NCBI GenBank assembly: GCA_029265255.1
Contig: JAJUJQ010000019.1
Location: 1 to 22,271 of the forward strand
Reading direction: 5' to 3'
Source of the DNA: Spirochaetota bacterium
Lineage (GTDB): Bacteria; Spirochaetota; Spirochaetia; Treponematales; Rectinemataceae
Length of the DNA: 22,271 bases
Shown in pieces: positions 1 to 7,524 of the stretch (positions are counted from its first letter, which is position 1; each line of letters starts with the position of its first letter). The notes under the pieces are model-generated. The model had not been told where the DNA came from. It saw only the letters and a program-made list of their open reading frames with translations, and did not search any database. Made by a program: the position numbers and the translations under genes.

Positions 1-177
1 CATCTCCTTAACCCCCACGCGCACCGCACCAGCACTCTCATGCCGCGCAGCTCACGCGAAGGCTCGAAGAACCTTCCTCTATCCCCTTCCCTGTTTCCTG
101 TGTCACAGATCCCTGCGAGCAGCGCTCCCGCGCTCCCTCGCCCGCGCGCTCAAACCTCTTTGTCAGAGCGCTCGATG

Positions 178-206
178 AACCTATCAAACTTATCCACTGT
201 TGTCAA
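178..206 (-). promoter_or_regulatory. Possible leftward promoter
   Basis: On the minus strand a perfect TTGACA (201-206) is followed after 17 nt by TAGGTT (178-183), a poor -10 with three of six consensus bases. If used, it would transcribe leftward out of the window through a GC-rich leader of roughly 170 nt. The strength rests on the -35 alone. Confidence 0.25.
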
Positions 207-536
207 GAGCTTTTTTAGCTCTTAACGGATTCGCGCTTTCTGCATTCATTTGCATTTGATTGCAAATTTTACGCTTTAGCGCAGCGCCAAGTGAAGGGCG
301 CGAGTGAGAACATATCGGAATGTTGTAGTGTTCGTCAAGTGGTCAGAGCGCGTTTGTCGAAGAAAAATACAAAAATTTCGATATCGCGCGGGGGCAAGAG
401 TAGCGGCGGTCTTCTCTGCAGCCCAGCTACCGCGGCCTAATAGGGATGCCGGCGACAGAAGCGCTACGCCACGCTCGGGCTTTCAGCGTCTCCTGCGACG
501 CGGCCGGCTTCTTTTGATACAGCCCTACGAACCTTG

Positions 537-566
537 AAAATCGGCGGTATTGATCATATCGCCGAT
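537..566 (-). terminator. Weak terminator after pgsA
   Basis: On the minus strand, directly after the pgsA stop codon (568-570), ATCGGCG (560-566 on plus) pairs with CGCCGAT (540-546) over a 13-nt loop and is followed by TTTTC. The stem is only 7 bp and the U-tract short, so efficiency is doubtful. Confidence 0.4.
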
Positions 567-567
567 C

Positions 568-1149
568 TTACGCGGAGGGCTTCTGTCGATACAGCCTGGA
601 GAACTGCACCAGGTAGTCCGCAAAAGACAGGAGGGATAACAAGGCGGCAGCCAGATAGGCGATCGAGGTGAGCAAACCCAGAGTCCCTGCGAGCGATGCC
701 AGGAACACAGTCTGACGGGCAGTATAGAGGGCAAGCGACAGCGCCCCCGCTACCATGTAGAGTCCTGCCTTGAGTTTGCCTCCCGGCCTGGCTCCCATGG
801 CAATACCCTTGAAGCTCAGCAGCATGCGCAAGAACATGATACCAAACTCCCGGTAGAAAATAATGATCAGTACCCACCACGGCATGATGCCGATGCTAGT
901 AAAGGCAAGAAAATAAGTTACTCGCGAAATGACGTCTGCGAATGGATCGAACAGCTTGCCGAATGCGGTAACCTGCTGCGATGCCCGGGCTACGCGCCCG
1001 TCAAGGAGGTCGCTGAGCTCCATCCATATAAAAAGAAGCCAGAGCAGCACGATCGCTACCGGTCGAGGGATGAAGGATGCGGTAAATATAAGGAAGAACA
1101 ACGGAGCTACCACGATTCGGCTCAGGGTAACCTTGTCGGCAACATTCAT
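568..1149 (-). CDS. pgsA: CDP-diacylglycerol--glycerol-3-phosphate 3-phosphatidyltransferase (PgsA-like)
   Basis: This 193-residue integral membrane enzyme is expected to transfer a phosphatidyl group from CDP-diacylglycerol to an alcohol, most likely glycerol-3-phosphate, the first committed step to phosphatidylglycerol. The full CDP-alcohol phosphatidyltransferase signature DxxDGxxARx8GxxxDxxxD is present with Asp47, Asp50, Gly51, Arg55, Gly64, Asp68 and Asp72, and it lies between hydrophobic helices. The frame is open further upstream to 1311, but the start MNVADKVTLSR matches the usual PgsA N-terminus. It also sits 6 nt after a good -10 hexamer with no Shine-Dalgarno, so a leaderless mRNA is predicted. 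The gene diverges from a paralogue at 1271 through overlapping promoters. Family assignment is secure. The acceptor alcohol is inferred, and other CDP-alcohol transferases share the motif. Confidence 0.88.
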   Translation of the reverse strand: MNVADKVTLSRIVVAPLFFLIFTASFIPRPVAIVLLWLLFIWMELSDLLDGRVARASQQVTAFGKLFDPFADVISRVTYFLAFTSIGIMPWWVLIIIFYREFGIMFLRMLLSFKGIAMGARPGGKLKAGLYMVAGALSLALYTARQTVFLASLAGTLGLLTSIAYLAAALLSLLSFADYLVQFSRLYRQKPSA

Positions 1150-1155
1150 ACATCG

Positions 1156-1185
1156 AGAATACGTATTTGACAATATCAGTGTCAA
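1156..1185 (-). promoter_or_regulatory. pgsA promoter (leaderless)
   Basis: Minus-strand -35 TTGACA (1180-1185, perfect), 18-nt spacer, -10 TATTCT (1156-1161, four of six). The ATG at 1149 begins 6 nt after the -10, so transcription should start at or next to the start codon. Confidence 0.65.
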
Positions 1186-1194
1186 GGTTATAGT
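1167..1194 (+). promoter_or_regulatory. Promoter of the plus-strand phosphatidyltransferase gene
   Basis: Perfect -35 TTGACA (1167-1172), 16-nt spacer, -10 TATAGT (1189-1194, five of six). Its -35 and that of the opposing pgsA promoter form an inverted repeat TTGACA-N7-TGTCAA (1167-1185), so the two promoters overlap and polymerase should not be able to occupy both. The predicted leader before the ATG at 1271 is about 70 nt. Confidence 0.65.
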
Positions 1195-1270
1195 ATCATC
1201 CCAATGCGGCCTGTTCGCATGCCAGAATCTGATCGGCCGCGCTACACCGCGCCAGGAGGACGTTCGGTCC

Positions 1271-2065
1271 ATGGAAGAACGCGAACGGCTCGCACACCTC
1301 AGACAGAGCATCTATACCACAATATCGATTTTCTTTGCAGCCCAGTGTGTACTCTTCCTTCTTTTCGCACTGCCAGCACACTTTGCGGGACGCTACTGGA
1401 ACCTGTTCCTCATCATCAGCGCCGGGTTCCACTTGTTGCTGCTCGTCATGCTCCTGCTCTTTCAGGACGATTTCATCATCGAACTGGACGGCCGCCGGCT
1501 CGATCACATCAACCTGGCCAACATTATCACGCTCAGCAGGGTGAGCACGCTTCCAACCCTTCTGGTGCTGGTCATCGCAGCCCGCGAATTCAGAATACGC
1601 ATTCCACTACTCATACTGGTTGTCTTTATTTTCCTGACCGACTTCTTCGACGGCCGCATCTCGCGAAAAACTAAACAGGTAACCCGTATCGGGCGTATCC
1701 TGGACTCGGCAAGCGATTACAGCCTTCTCATTGTCCTAAGCATCATTTTTCAGTATTATTCTCTTATACCGGCATGGTTCTTCGGACTCGTGATCGCGCG
1801 TCTCGCCATTCAGTCTGTACTCATGGCGATTTTAATCTTCATCAGAAAACGCATCGAACCGAAGTCAACCATGATGGGCAAGGTGACGGTAGCGTGTATC
1901 ATGGTGCTGTATTCGCTGGAGATCCTTCAGCTCATATGGCATGGAATACCGCTTGTCCTGTACCGGGCAGTGGAGTGGGTGGTAGCAATTATTGTCGTCA
2001 TCAGCATTTTTGACAAAATTGTGAGTTTTTTCGAATCCTTGAAAAACTCCACACCCGCACGCTGA
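1271..2065 (+). CDS. CDP-alcohol phosphatidyltransferase family membrane protein
   Basis: A 264-residue polytopic membrane protein with the CDP-alcohol phosphatidyltransferase signature at residues 124-149: Asp124, Asp127, Gly128, Arg132, Gly141, Asp145 and Asp149. The usual Ala before the arginine is Ser131. It differs from the PgsA encoded on the opposite strand by about 75 extra N-terminal residues carrying two additional membrane segments (roughly 14-37 and 43-64). The start at 1271 is chosen because AGGAGG (1254-1259) lies 11 nt upstream; the frame is open further upstream to 929, but that part overlaps pgsA and the promoter. A hairpin overlaps its stop codon and leads into the next gene. 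It could make a second phospholipid head group (phosphatidylinositol, phosphatidylserine or a choline derivative), but the motif does not tell which substrate is used. Confidence 0.8.
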   Translation: MEERERLAHLRQSIYTTISIFFAAQCVLFLLFALPAHFAGRYWNLFLIISAGFHLLLLVMLLLFQDDFIIELDGRRLDHINLANIITLSRVSTLPTLLVLVIAAREFRIRIPLLILVVFIFLTDFFDGRISRKTKQVTRIGRILDSASDYSLLIVLSIIFQYYSLIPAWFFGLVIARLAIQSVLMAILIFIRKRIEPKSTMMGKVTVACIMVLYSLEILQLIWHGIPLVLYRAVEWVVAIIVVISIFDKIVSFFESLKNSTPAR

Positions 2066-2089
2066 CCGGAAAAAACCGGGTTTCTCAGC
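2061..2089 (+). other. Hairpin over the stop codon, before the next ribosome binding site
   Basis: GCTGA (2061-2065) pairs with TCAGC (2085-2089) and CCGG (2066-2069) with CCGG (2076-2079) around an A6 loop, with a 5-nt bulge. It covers the upstream stop codon and ends one base before the AGGAGGA of the downstream gene. There is no following U-tract, so it is more likely an mRNA processing or translation element than a terminator. Confidence 0.3.
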
Positions 2090-2104
2090 CAGGAGGAATC
2101 AGTC

Positions 2105-2746
2105 ATGGCCGTTATCAAGAGCGCGCTCGAGCTCGCCATGGAGCGGGCCAAAAATTTTACTGTCGACGAATCCGCCCAGAAAGCCGCGGAAACCAAGCTG
2201 GAGGGGCGCAAAGCGGCGTCGCGCTGGCTCGAAGCCCCAGAATCCTTCGATCTCGAAACACTCATCGAGAAGATTGATGCGACACAGCGGCTTATCTTTC
2301 TCAAGGCAGCCTATGAAGTGTTTGTCGCTCAGATTCAGCTGCCCACAAACTCGCATATCGACGCGGAAAAACTAGAGGCGGCGAAGAAGGGTATCGAAAT
2401 CCTGTGCATGTACTCGCCTCGATTCAAGTCGGAACGGGAAGCCCGGCTGGCCCGCCAGCAAGCGCAGGCGCTCATGGGTCAGATTACGCAATTCCTGCGT
2501 CAATACAATGAGGAAATGAAGCGCGTCGAGCAGGCGATTAGAAATCAATGGGCTCCAAAACTGAGAGAAAAAGAGCGATTAATGGCTGCGCAGCTTGGCC
2601 AGGCAGTACGGATCGATCCAATGTCCGACCCTGAATTTGTCGAGTTCTATCGCAAAAATGTCGAGGAGATGCGCAAGAACTACTCGGGTGCCCTGGAGGG
2701 AGCGAAGCATCAGCTGGCTGACATCTGCGGATTCGGCGAAGATTGA
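2105..2746 (+). CDS. Hypothetical helical protein
   Basis: A 213-residue soluble protein rich in Ala, Glu, Lys and Arg, with no signal peptide or membrane segment, predicted largely alpha-helical with possible coiled coil around residues 120-175. I do not recognise a catalytic motif. It resembles small uncharacterised proteins I associate with spirochaete genomes (a DUF-type family, recalled and not checked). The start is supported by a strong AGGAGGA (2091-2097) 7 nt upstream of the ATG. It lies 39 bp after the phosphatidyltransferase gene with only a bulged hairpin between, so co-transcription is likely. It converges with mnmG across a 37-bp gap containing no clear terminator. Function unknown. 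Confidence 0.75.
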   Translation: MAVIKSALELAMERAKNFTVDESAQKAAETKLEGRKAASRWLEAPESFDLETLIEKIDATQRLIFLKAAYEVFVAQIQLPTNSHIDAEKLEAAKKGIEILCMYSPRFKSEREARLARQQAQALMGQITQFLRQYNEEMKRVEQAIRNQWAPKLREKERLMAAQLGQAVRIDPMSDPEFVEFYRKNVEEMRKNYSGALEGAKHQLADICGFGED

Positions 2747-2783
2747 GCGGCGCGCAGTGGCCACGGCGGTATTATACAAGTGA

Positions 2784-4655
2784 TTATTTTTTCTTCACGG
2801 CTATATAGAGAAGCGCAATGTCCGACTTGCGCACACCTGGCACGCGCGAGGCCTGCCCGATGGTGAGCGGGCGTACTGATACTAGCTTTTCGATCGCTTC
2901 CTTTGACAGCCCGCGGACCGACGCATAGTTGAAATCCACGGGAATGGCCATTTTTTCGGCATGGGCCAGACGAGCTGCCAAACGATCCTCTTTTTCGAGA
3001 TATCCCTTGTAGCGCTCATCCAGAACAGCAGTGAGCACGCTTGAGGGCTGAAGCCTGACGGCTTCTGGGAGCAGCGCTGTCATGAGCCTGAGCGCTTCGG
3101 CATCGTCGTCAAAACACGTACCTACCCTAGGGTCACGCAGGGCGTCAGCCAAGCTCCTGCCGAGGTACGGCGCCAGTTCCTGCATGAGCGCCGCGTCCTC
3201 TTTCCGCAGCCGGCGTGTGGCAAGCAGGCTCTTGGTTTCCTCGATGCCAGCGAGGCGGCGCTCGAACGCAGCCCGACGGCGCTCGTCCGCCAGTCCAAGA
3301 GCAATCGCGTAGGGTGTCAGGCGGACATCTGCCGTGTCGTGACGCAAGGCGAGGCGGTATTCCGCTCGGCTGGTGAACATGCGGTATGGCTCTTTAGGCG
3401 AAAGCGTCACAAGGTCATCAATCAAAACGCCAATGTACGCTTCATTCCGCCCGAGCACGAGTGGCGGCTCCCCATCAAGATAACGGCGCGCATTAATGCC
3501 TGCCATGATGCCCTGCGCTGCCGCTTCTTCGTAGCCAGACGTTCCGTTTGTCTGCCCGGCGATGAACAGACCTTGCACCAGCTTCGATTCCAGCGAGGCC
3601 GAGAGAGCGGCCGGCTCAAGGTAATCATATTCGACCGCATAGGCGGGCCGCACGATAACCGCGTGCTCAAGTCCTGGAATCTGATGATAGAAACGCTCCT
3701 GGACATCCTCAGGTAGCGAGCTGGAGAGGCCGTTGAGATACATTTCGTCAGTGGAAAGGCTTTCGGGCTCAATAAAGACCTGGTGACGCTCGCGGTCTGG
3801 AAATTTGACAACCTTGTCTTCGATCGAAGGACAATAGCGCGGTCCTTTGCCGGTGATAACCCCAGAGAACAGTGGCGAGCGGTCGAGGCCTTTTTTTATT
3901 TCCTCATGAGTGTCCGTCGTGGTCCAGGTGATCCAGCAGGAGATATCCGGTCGTCCATAATCTTCTTCAAGAAACGAAAAATAAATTGGACGAGCGTCGC
4001 CATGCTGGGGCTGGAGTCGCGAAAAATCGATGCTTTCGCGCTTGATGCGCGCCGGAGTACCGGTTTTCATACGCCCTACCGGAAAGCCTCTCGCCCGCAG
4101 GTTCTGGCCGAGCCCGCACGCCGCTGGTTCTCCAAGCCTTCCCCCTGGTCCGCTCCACTGGCCGATAAACAGCCGCGCTTCCATGAACGTGCCGGTCGTC
4201 AATACGACAACCCTCGCGCTAATGCGGTTGCCGCGTTCGGTAACCACTCCTTCGATCCGTTGGCCACTCGCATCCAGCATGAGATCGGTCACGGTATCCA
4301 TGAAAATGGTGAGGCCTGGCTGAGACTCGAGAACCTGTCGCGCAAGGCTTGCATAGAGCGCCTTGTCGGACTGGGCCCGGGGCGCCTGCACCGCTGCACC
4401 ACGCGACTGGTTCAGCATGCGTACCTGCAGAGCGGTAGCATCGGCCAGAATACCCATCTGGCCGCCAAGCGCATCGATTTCGCGCACCAGATTGCCTTTC
4501 GCGAGCCCGCCGATAGCCGGATTGCAGGACATGCGGCCGATGGTATCGGGATTCTGGGTAATGAGAAGGGTTTGAGTTCCGAGCCGGGCAAGGGCAAGGG
4601 CGGCTTCTATACCCGCATGCCCGCCGCCTATGACGATTGCTTCGAAGTCTGTCAT
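2784..4655 (-). CDS. mnmG: tRNA uridine-5-carboxymethylaminomethyl(34) synthesis enzyme MnmG (GidA)
   Basis: A 623-residue FAD enzyme that with MnmE installs the carboxymethylaminomethyl (or aminomethyl) group at C5 of wobble uridine 34 in several tRNAs, using methylenetetrahydrofolate. The N-terminus carries the dinucleotide-binding motif [10 protein letters not shown] (residues 10-19), followed by the family segments [12 protein letters not shown] and [15 protein letters not shown]. The middle holds the [16 protein letters not shown] block, and the C-terminal helical domain, which contacts MnmE and tRNA, is intact. Length is normal for the family. An AGGGA lies about 6 nt before the ATG. 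It is the second gene of an operon, 30 nt after mnmE, consistent with the obligate MnmE-MnmG complex. No gidB/rsmG follows in this window. Assignment is secure. Confidence 0.97.
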   Translation of the reverse strand: MTDFEAIVIGGGHAGIEAALALARLGTQTLLITQNPDTIGRMSCNPAIGGLAKGNLVREIDALGGQMGILADATALQVRMLNQSRGAAVQAPRAQSDKALYASLARQVLESQPGLTIFMDTVTDLMLDASGQRIEGVVTERGNRISARVVVLTTGTFMEARLFIGQWSGPGGRLGEPAACGLGQNLRARGFPVGRMKTGTPARIKRESIDFSRLQPQHGDARPIYFSFLEEDYGRPDISCWITWTTTDTHEEIKKGLDRSPLFSGVITGKGPRYCPSIEDKVVKFPDRERHQVFIEPESLSTDEMYLNGLSSSLPEDVQERFYHQIPGLEHAVIVRPAYAVEYDYLEPAALSASLESKLVQGLFIAGQTNGTSGYEEAAAQGIMAGINARRYLDGEPPLVLGRNEAYIGVLIDDLVTLSPKEPYRMFTSRAEYRLALRHDTADVRLTPYAIALGLADERRRAAFERRLAGIEETKSLLATRRLRKEDAALMQELAPYLGRSLADALRDPRVGTCFDDDAEALRLMTALLPEAVRLQPSSVLTAVLDERYKGYLEKEDRLAARLAHAEKMAIPVDFNYASVRGLSKEAIEKLVSVRPLTIGQASRVPGVRKSDIALLYIAVKKK

Positions 4656-4685
4656 GATAATCCCTGTGCATTCGGACTCATGGGG

Positions 4686-6158
4686 CTATTTCCCTAGGCA
4701 GAATGCGCCGAACATGCGTTCGAGCACCTCGTCCGACACGATTTCTCCGGTCATCTCACCGATCGCGTCTGCCGCTTCGCGCACATGGAGCGCCGCGATA
4801 TCCAGACTGCCATGGCTGCGGATCGAATCCATCGATTCCACCAGCGCCGCGCGGCTCCGCTCCAGCAGATGCAGCTGGCGCTCACTGGCCACTCTGACTT
4901 GCCGTTCGAACCGGGCACCTGCCATATCGGTGCCTGCGCGTTCCTGAAGTCGGTCAGTCAGCCTCGTTTCGAGGGACGCGAAGAGACTCAGGTCTCGTAT
5001 GCTCGTCGCCATCCAGCCCGTTGGGGCGGGCGCGCACGCGTTAAGATCGGATTTATTCCACAGCAGGATAGCATCCGGATATCGCTCGACGAATCGGAGA
5101 TCTTCTTCTAAAAGACCGCTGGTCCCATCAACCAGGTAAAGGATGAGGTCCGCGCGCTCAAGCAGTGCGGCACTACGCCGAACTCCCTCAGCTTCGATCG
5201 CGTCGGGGCTCTCGCGCAGCCCGGCAGTATCGACCAGCCGTACCGCGTAGCCGCCTATCGAAATCCAAGATTCGATCCAGTCGCGGGTGGTTCCGGGCTC
5301 GGGGCTGACGATCGCGCGCTCTTCACGCACGAGGAGGTTGAAAAGACTCGATTTGCCGGCGTTAGGCCGCCCGGCAATCACCACCAGAAAGCCCTCCTGG
5401 CGCAGACGAGCGCCTGGATAACTTCGTTCCAACGCCTCAATGTCGCGAATCATGTCTGCCATGTATGAAAGCCAGCGCTGCTCAGGAGAATCCATGGAAG
5501 CAGGACTCGATGCAGCCAGATCTGCCACAGCCTGGCTTACGCCGGCCATGTGTGCTCCGTCATGTCCCTCCGAAATCTCGCCCATGACTTCGTCCTCGGG
5601 ATAATCGAGGCAGGCGTTCATTTCCGCCAATAGATCGACCATACGGCTTCGAATATCGCCAAGCCGGGCAGAGAGCGTTCCTGAGAGCCGGGAAAGCGCA
5701 TCGCGCCGAGCCGCTTCGCAGGAAGCGTGGGTGAGCTCATTGATGGCCTCGGCTTGCACGAGATCTGTTTTTCCTTCAACAAACGCACGGAAGCTGAACT
5801 CGCCCGGTAGCGCAGGCTCGATCCCGTGCGCGTACAAAAGCTCGAGAATGCGCGAAGCAACCGCAGGCGAGCCATGACACATCAGCTCGACCGAATCCTC
5901 TCCCGTGAACGAATGCGGCGCGCGGAACACCAGAGCGACTACTTCGTCGATCGCTTCATCGCGTTCGGATTCGCGCACCCATCCATGCACCGCCTGATAC
6001 CCCCGCGCGTTCCGCAAGGCTTCAGGACGCGAAAAACAGCGTGCGACCGCTTCAATCGCGCCGGGGCCGGAAACCCTAATCACTGCGAGCGCCGACCGGC
6101 CTTCGGGGGTTGCCAGCGCAGCAATGGGCACACTGCGGTCGAAATAGGTTCGAGACAT
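4686..6158 (-). CDS. mnmE: tRNA modification GTPase MnmE
   Basis: A 490-residue protein with an N-terminal tetrahydrofolate-binding domain, a helical domain and an inserted G domain. The G motifs are visible: G1 GRPNAGKSS near residue 260, G2 TTRD, G3 DTAG, G4 NKSD. The C-terminus ends FCLGK, the CxGK box whose cysteine is required for modification. It is longer than E. coli MnmE (454 residues), partly because of an acidic and Ser/Ala-rich stretch in the helical domain. The frame is open upstream to 6251, but MSRTYFDRSVPIAALATPEG is the family N-terminus and lies 8 nt after a -10-like TATGGT with no Shine-Dalgarno, so a leaderless start is predicted. First gene of the mnmE-mnmG operon. Confidence 0.95.
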   Translation of the reverse strand: MSRTYFDRSVPIAALATPEGRSALAVIRVSGPGAIEAVARCFSRPEALRNARGYQAVHGWVRESERDEAIDEVVALVFRAPHSFTGEDSVELMCHGSPAVASRILELLYAHGIEPALPGEFSFRAFVEGKTDLVQAEAINELTHASCEAARRDALSRLSGTLSARLGDIRSRMVDLLAEMNACLDYPEDEVMGEISEGHDGAHMAGVSQAVADLAASSPASMDSPEQRWLSYMADMIRDIEALERSYPGARLRQEGFLVVIAGRPNAGKSSLFNLLVREERAIVSPEPGTTRDWIESWISIGGYAVRLVDTAGLRESPDAIEAEGVRRSAALLERADLILYLVDGTSGLLEEDLRFVERYPDAILLWNKSDLNACAPAPTGWMATSIRDLSLFASLETRLTDRLQERAGTDMAGARFERQVRVASERQLHLLERSRAALVESMDSIRSHGSLDIAALHVREAADAIGEMTGEIVSDEVLERMFGAFCLGK

Positions 6159-6166
6159 ACGACTGT

Positions 6167-6196
6167 ACCATATCGCCGGAACGGCAGAAGTTTCAA
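6167..6196 (-). promoter_or_regulatory. mnmE promoter (leaderless)
   Basis: Minus-strand -35 TTGAAA (6191-6196, five of six), 18-nt spacer, -10 TATGGT (6167-6172, four of six). The ATG at 6158 starts 8 nt downstream. Confidence 0.5.
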
Positions 6197-6249
6197 GGCT
6201 TCCTCTGTCCCGCTCAATGCGATAAAATAATAATGAGGTACCAACGTAC

Positions 6250-6720
6250 ATGACGCCACAGGAACTTGCACAGCTCGATTACGAACGCGCATCGGACATG
6301 CTGCTCGCCTACGCCACAGATGCCAAGAAATACGAGAAGGACATCGTGTCACTGCGCGCGCAGGCTGCTGACTGGATCTCGAAAGCGCAACGCGCCCGCG
6401 AAGGCGGCTTCGAGAACCTGGCAGCTCAGGCCGAGCAGGAAGCCGCAGCTTGCACGACAAAGGCCCTGGAACTCGAGCATGAGCTGGCCGGTATACGCCG
6501 CGATATTGAAGACCTTCGGACCGCCCTCCCCGTTCTCAAGGCAAAACAACGCAGGGTGGATCCCGATCTTTTGCTTGCGGAACTTACGATGCTCATCGGA
6601 CGGGACGAACACGGCACGGCTCCCGCTGCTCCAAGTGAAAAGCCCGGTTCTGACGCGCACCCCAGCTCGGACCTTGACGACGCGCTCACCGCGCTCAAGA
6701 AAAAAATGGGCATGCTGTAA
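6250..6720 (+). CDS. Short PspA/IM30-like coiled-coil protein
   Basis: A 156-residue, almost wholly helical soluble protein. Residues about 41-100 show the spacing seen in the PspA/IM30 hairpin: a Trp, then KAxxA, then a Gly followed by ExLAxxA, then a long heptad helix. The same layout occurs in the full-length PspA encoded at 17013, and both end with an LKKKM motif. The membrane-binding amphipathic N-terminal helix of PspA is absent and an Ala/Pro/Ser-rich linker (about 122-140) precedes the C-terminal helix. The ATG is preceded by GAGGT (6235-6239), a long 10 nt away; an upstream TAAAAT (6223-6228) could be a -10. It diverges from mnmE and is followed 18 nt later by the phosphodiesterase gene. 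Homology to PspA is inferred from pattern, not alignment. Confidence 0.7.
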   Translation: MTPQELAQLDYERASDMLLAYATDAKKYEKDIVSLRAQAADWISKAQRAREGGFENLAAQAEQEAAACTTKALELEHELAGIRRDIEDLRTALPVLKAKQRRVDPDLLLAELTMLIGRDEHGTAPAAPSEKPGSDAHPSSDLDDALTALKKKMGML

Positions 6721-6738
6721 ACGCGTTCGGAGTCCAAC

Positions 6739-7524
6739 GTGCCTCTAACCCAGCCGGTTCTAGCGGAGCATCCCCGCCCTCTCCTGTTCGCCCACCGCGG
6801 CCTCAATCGCAGTTGCCTTGAAAACAGCATTGAAGCTTTTCGCGCTGCCCGCGCTGCGGGAATTCCCGGCATCGAGCTCGATGTTCATCTCACGGCGGAC
6901 AACCAGCTTGTCGTCTTTCATGATGACGATACCGGCAGGATCGACACTCGGCTCCGCGACACGCCCCTCGCGGACATTGCGCCTCTCAGCCTCGAAACTT
7001 CCAGCCTGGACCAGCTCCGTACCACAGCGGCTGGCCGTTCTATGCCGCTGCTCGATGAGCTGTTCGAGGAATTCGGCACTGACTTCTATTATGATATCGA
7101 ACTCAAATCGAGGAGCGCTGCCGATACCGGTCTCGGCGCGGCGGTCGCCGAATGTATAAGACACCACAATCTAGGATCCCACTGTGTCGTTTCTTCGTTC
7201 AACCCTTTTGCGCTGCGCTATTTCCGCGAAGCAGCCCCGATGATACCCATCGGTATCATTTGGAGCCGATCAGAAGAGCTGTACTGGTTTCTGCGCCATG
7301 GAGAAGGGGCGCTGATCGCGGGAGTCGATTTCCTCAAGCCAGAACGGACACTGGCCGATCACTCGCCTTGGTGGATGGCCTTGTTCCCCCGATTGCGAGC
7401 GCTGCCGCGAATACCCTGGACCGTTAACGACCTAGAGGATGCACGCCGCCTTGTTGGCAGCGGCGCAGCAGGCATCATCTCTGACGTTGCCGATGCGTTG
7501 CGCCCGATTCAATCCACTTCGTGA
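6739..7524 (+). CDS. Glycerophosphodiester phosphodiesterase
   Basis: A 261-residue GDPD-family enzyme expected to hydrolyse glycerophosphodiesters to glycerol-3-phosphate and an alcohol. The diagnostic HRG (FAHRGLNRSCLENS, residues about 17-30) with the downstream His and the metal-ligand Glu-x-Asp (GIELDVHLT) are present, followed by the FHDD segment, the DIELK strand and a C-terminal WTVND motif typical of the TIM-barrel end. There is no signal peptide, so it is probably cytoplasmic (UgpQ-like). The start is GTG, supported by GGAG (6729-6732) 6 nt upstream and by the normal position of the HRG motif. It is co-directional with the PspA-like gene 18 nt before it. Its last 16 nt overlap the end of the convergent nadE gene. 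Confidence 0.92.
   Translation: MPLTQPVLAEHPRPLLFAHRGLNRSCLENSIEAFRAARAAGIPGIELDVHLTADNQLVVFHDDDTGRIDTRLRDTPLADIAPLSLETSSLDQLRTTAAGRSMPLLDELFEEFGTDFYYDIELKSRSAADTGLGAAVAECIRHHNLGSHCVVSSFNPFALRYFREAAPMIPIGIIWSRSEELYWFLRHGEGALIAGVDFLKPERTLADHSPWWMALFPRLRALPRIPWTVNDLEDARRLVGSGAAGIISDVADALRPIQSTS

Larger units (their letters stand above)
1..567. other. Intergenic region, no convincing gene
   Basis: No reading frame here looks like a known protein, and the two short plus-strand frames (40-225, 304-537) are Ser/Pro- or Arg-rich with no Shine-Dalgarno. On the minus strand a frame is open from 149 to the left edge but is Gly/Arg-rich and unrecognised. Visible elements are: a TTATCCACT nonamer (190-198), one base from the DnaA-box consensus; a 7-bp perfect hairpin AAGAGCT/AGCTCTT (205-223); a spaced palindrome TTTGCA-N6-TGCAAA (249-266) in an AT-richer patch; and a leftward promoter-like pair (178-206). 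An AAGGAG lies at 4-9 on minus, abutting an ATG at 1-3. The stretch may be the leader of a gene lying off the left edge, which is inference. Confidence 0.4.

Noticed and set aside
40..225. 61-codon plus-strand frame
   Set aside because: Ser/Pro-rich low-complexity product, no Shine-Dalgarno or promoter, and no resemblance to any family.
304..537. 77-codon plus-strand frame
   Set aside because: Arg-rich product with no initiation signals; looks like GC-rich noise opposite the pgsA terminator region.
929..1270. N-terminal extension of the second phosphatidyltransferase
   Set aside because: It would overlap pgsA and the promoter pair, and the ATG at 1271 has AGGAGG at good distance.
3783..4697. 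304-codon plus-strand frame opposite mnmG
   Set aside because: Antisense shadow of a fully conserved MnmG; the product is unlike a real protein.
6159..6251. 31-residue N-terminal extension of MnmE
   Set aside because: It covers the divergent promoter region and has no similarity to MnmE N-termini.
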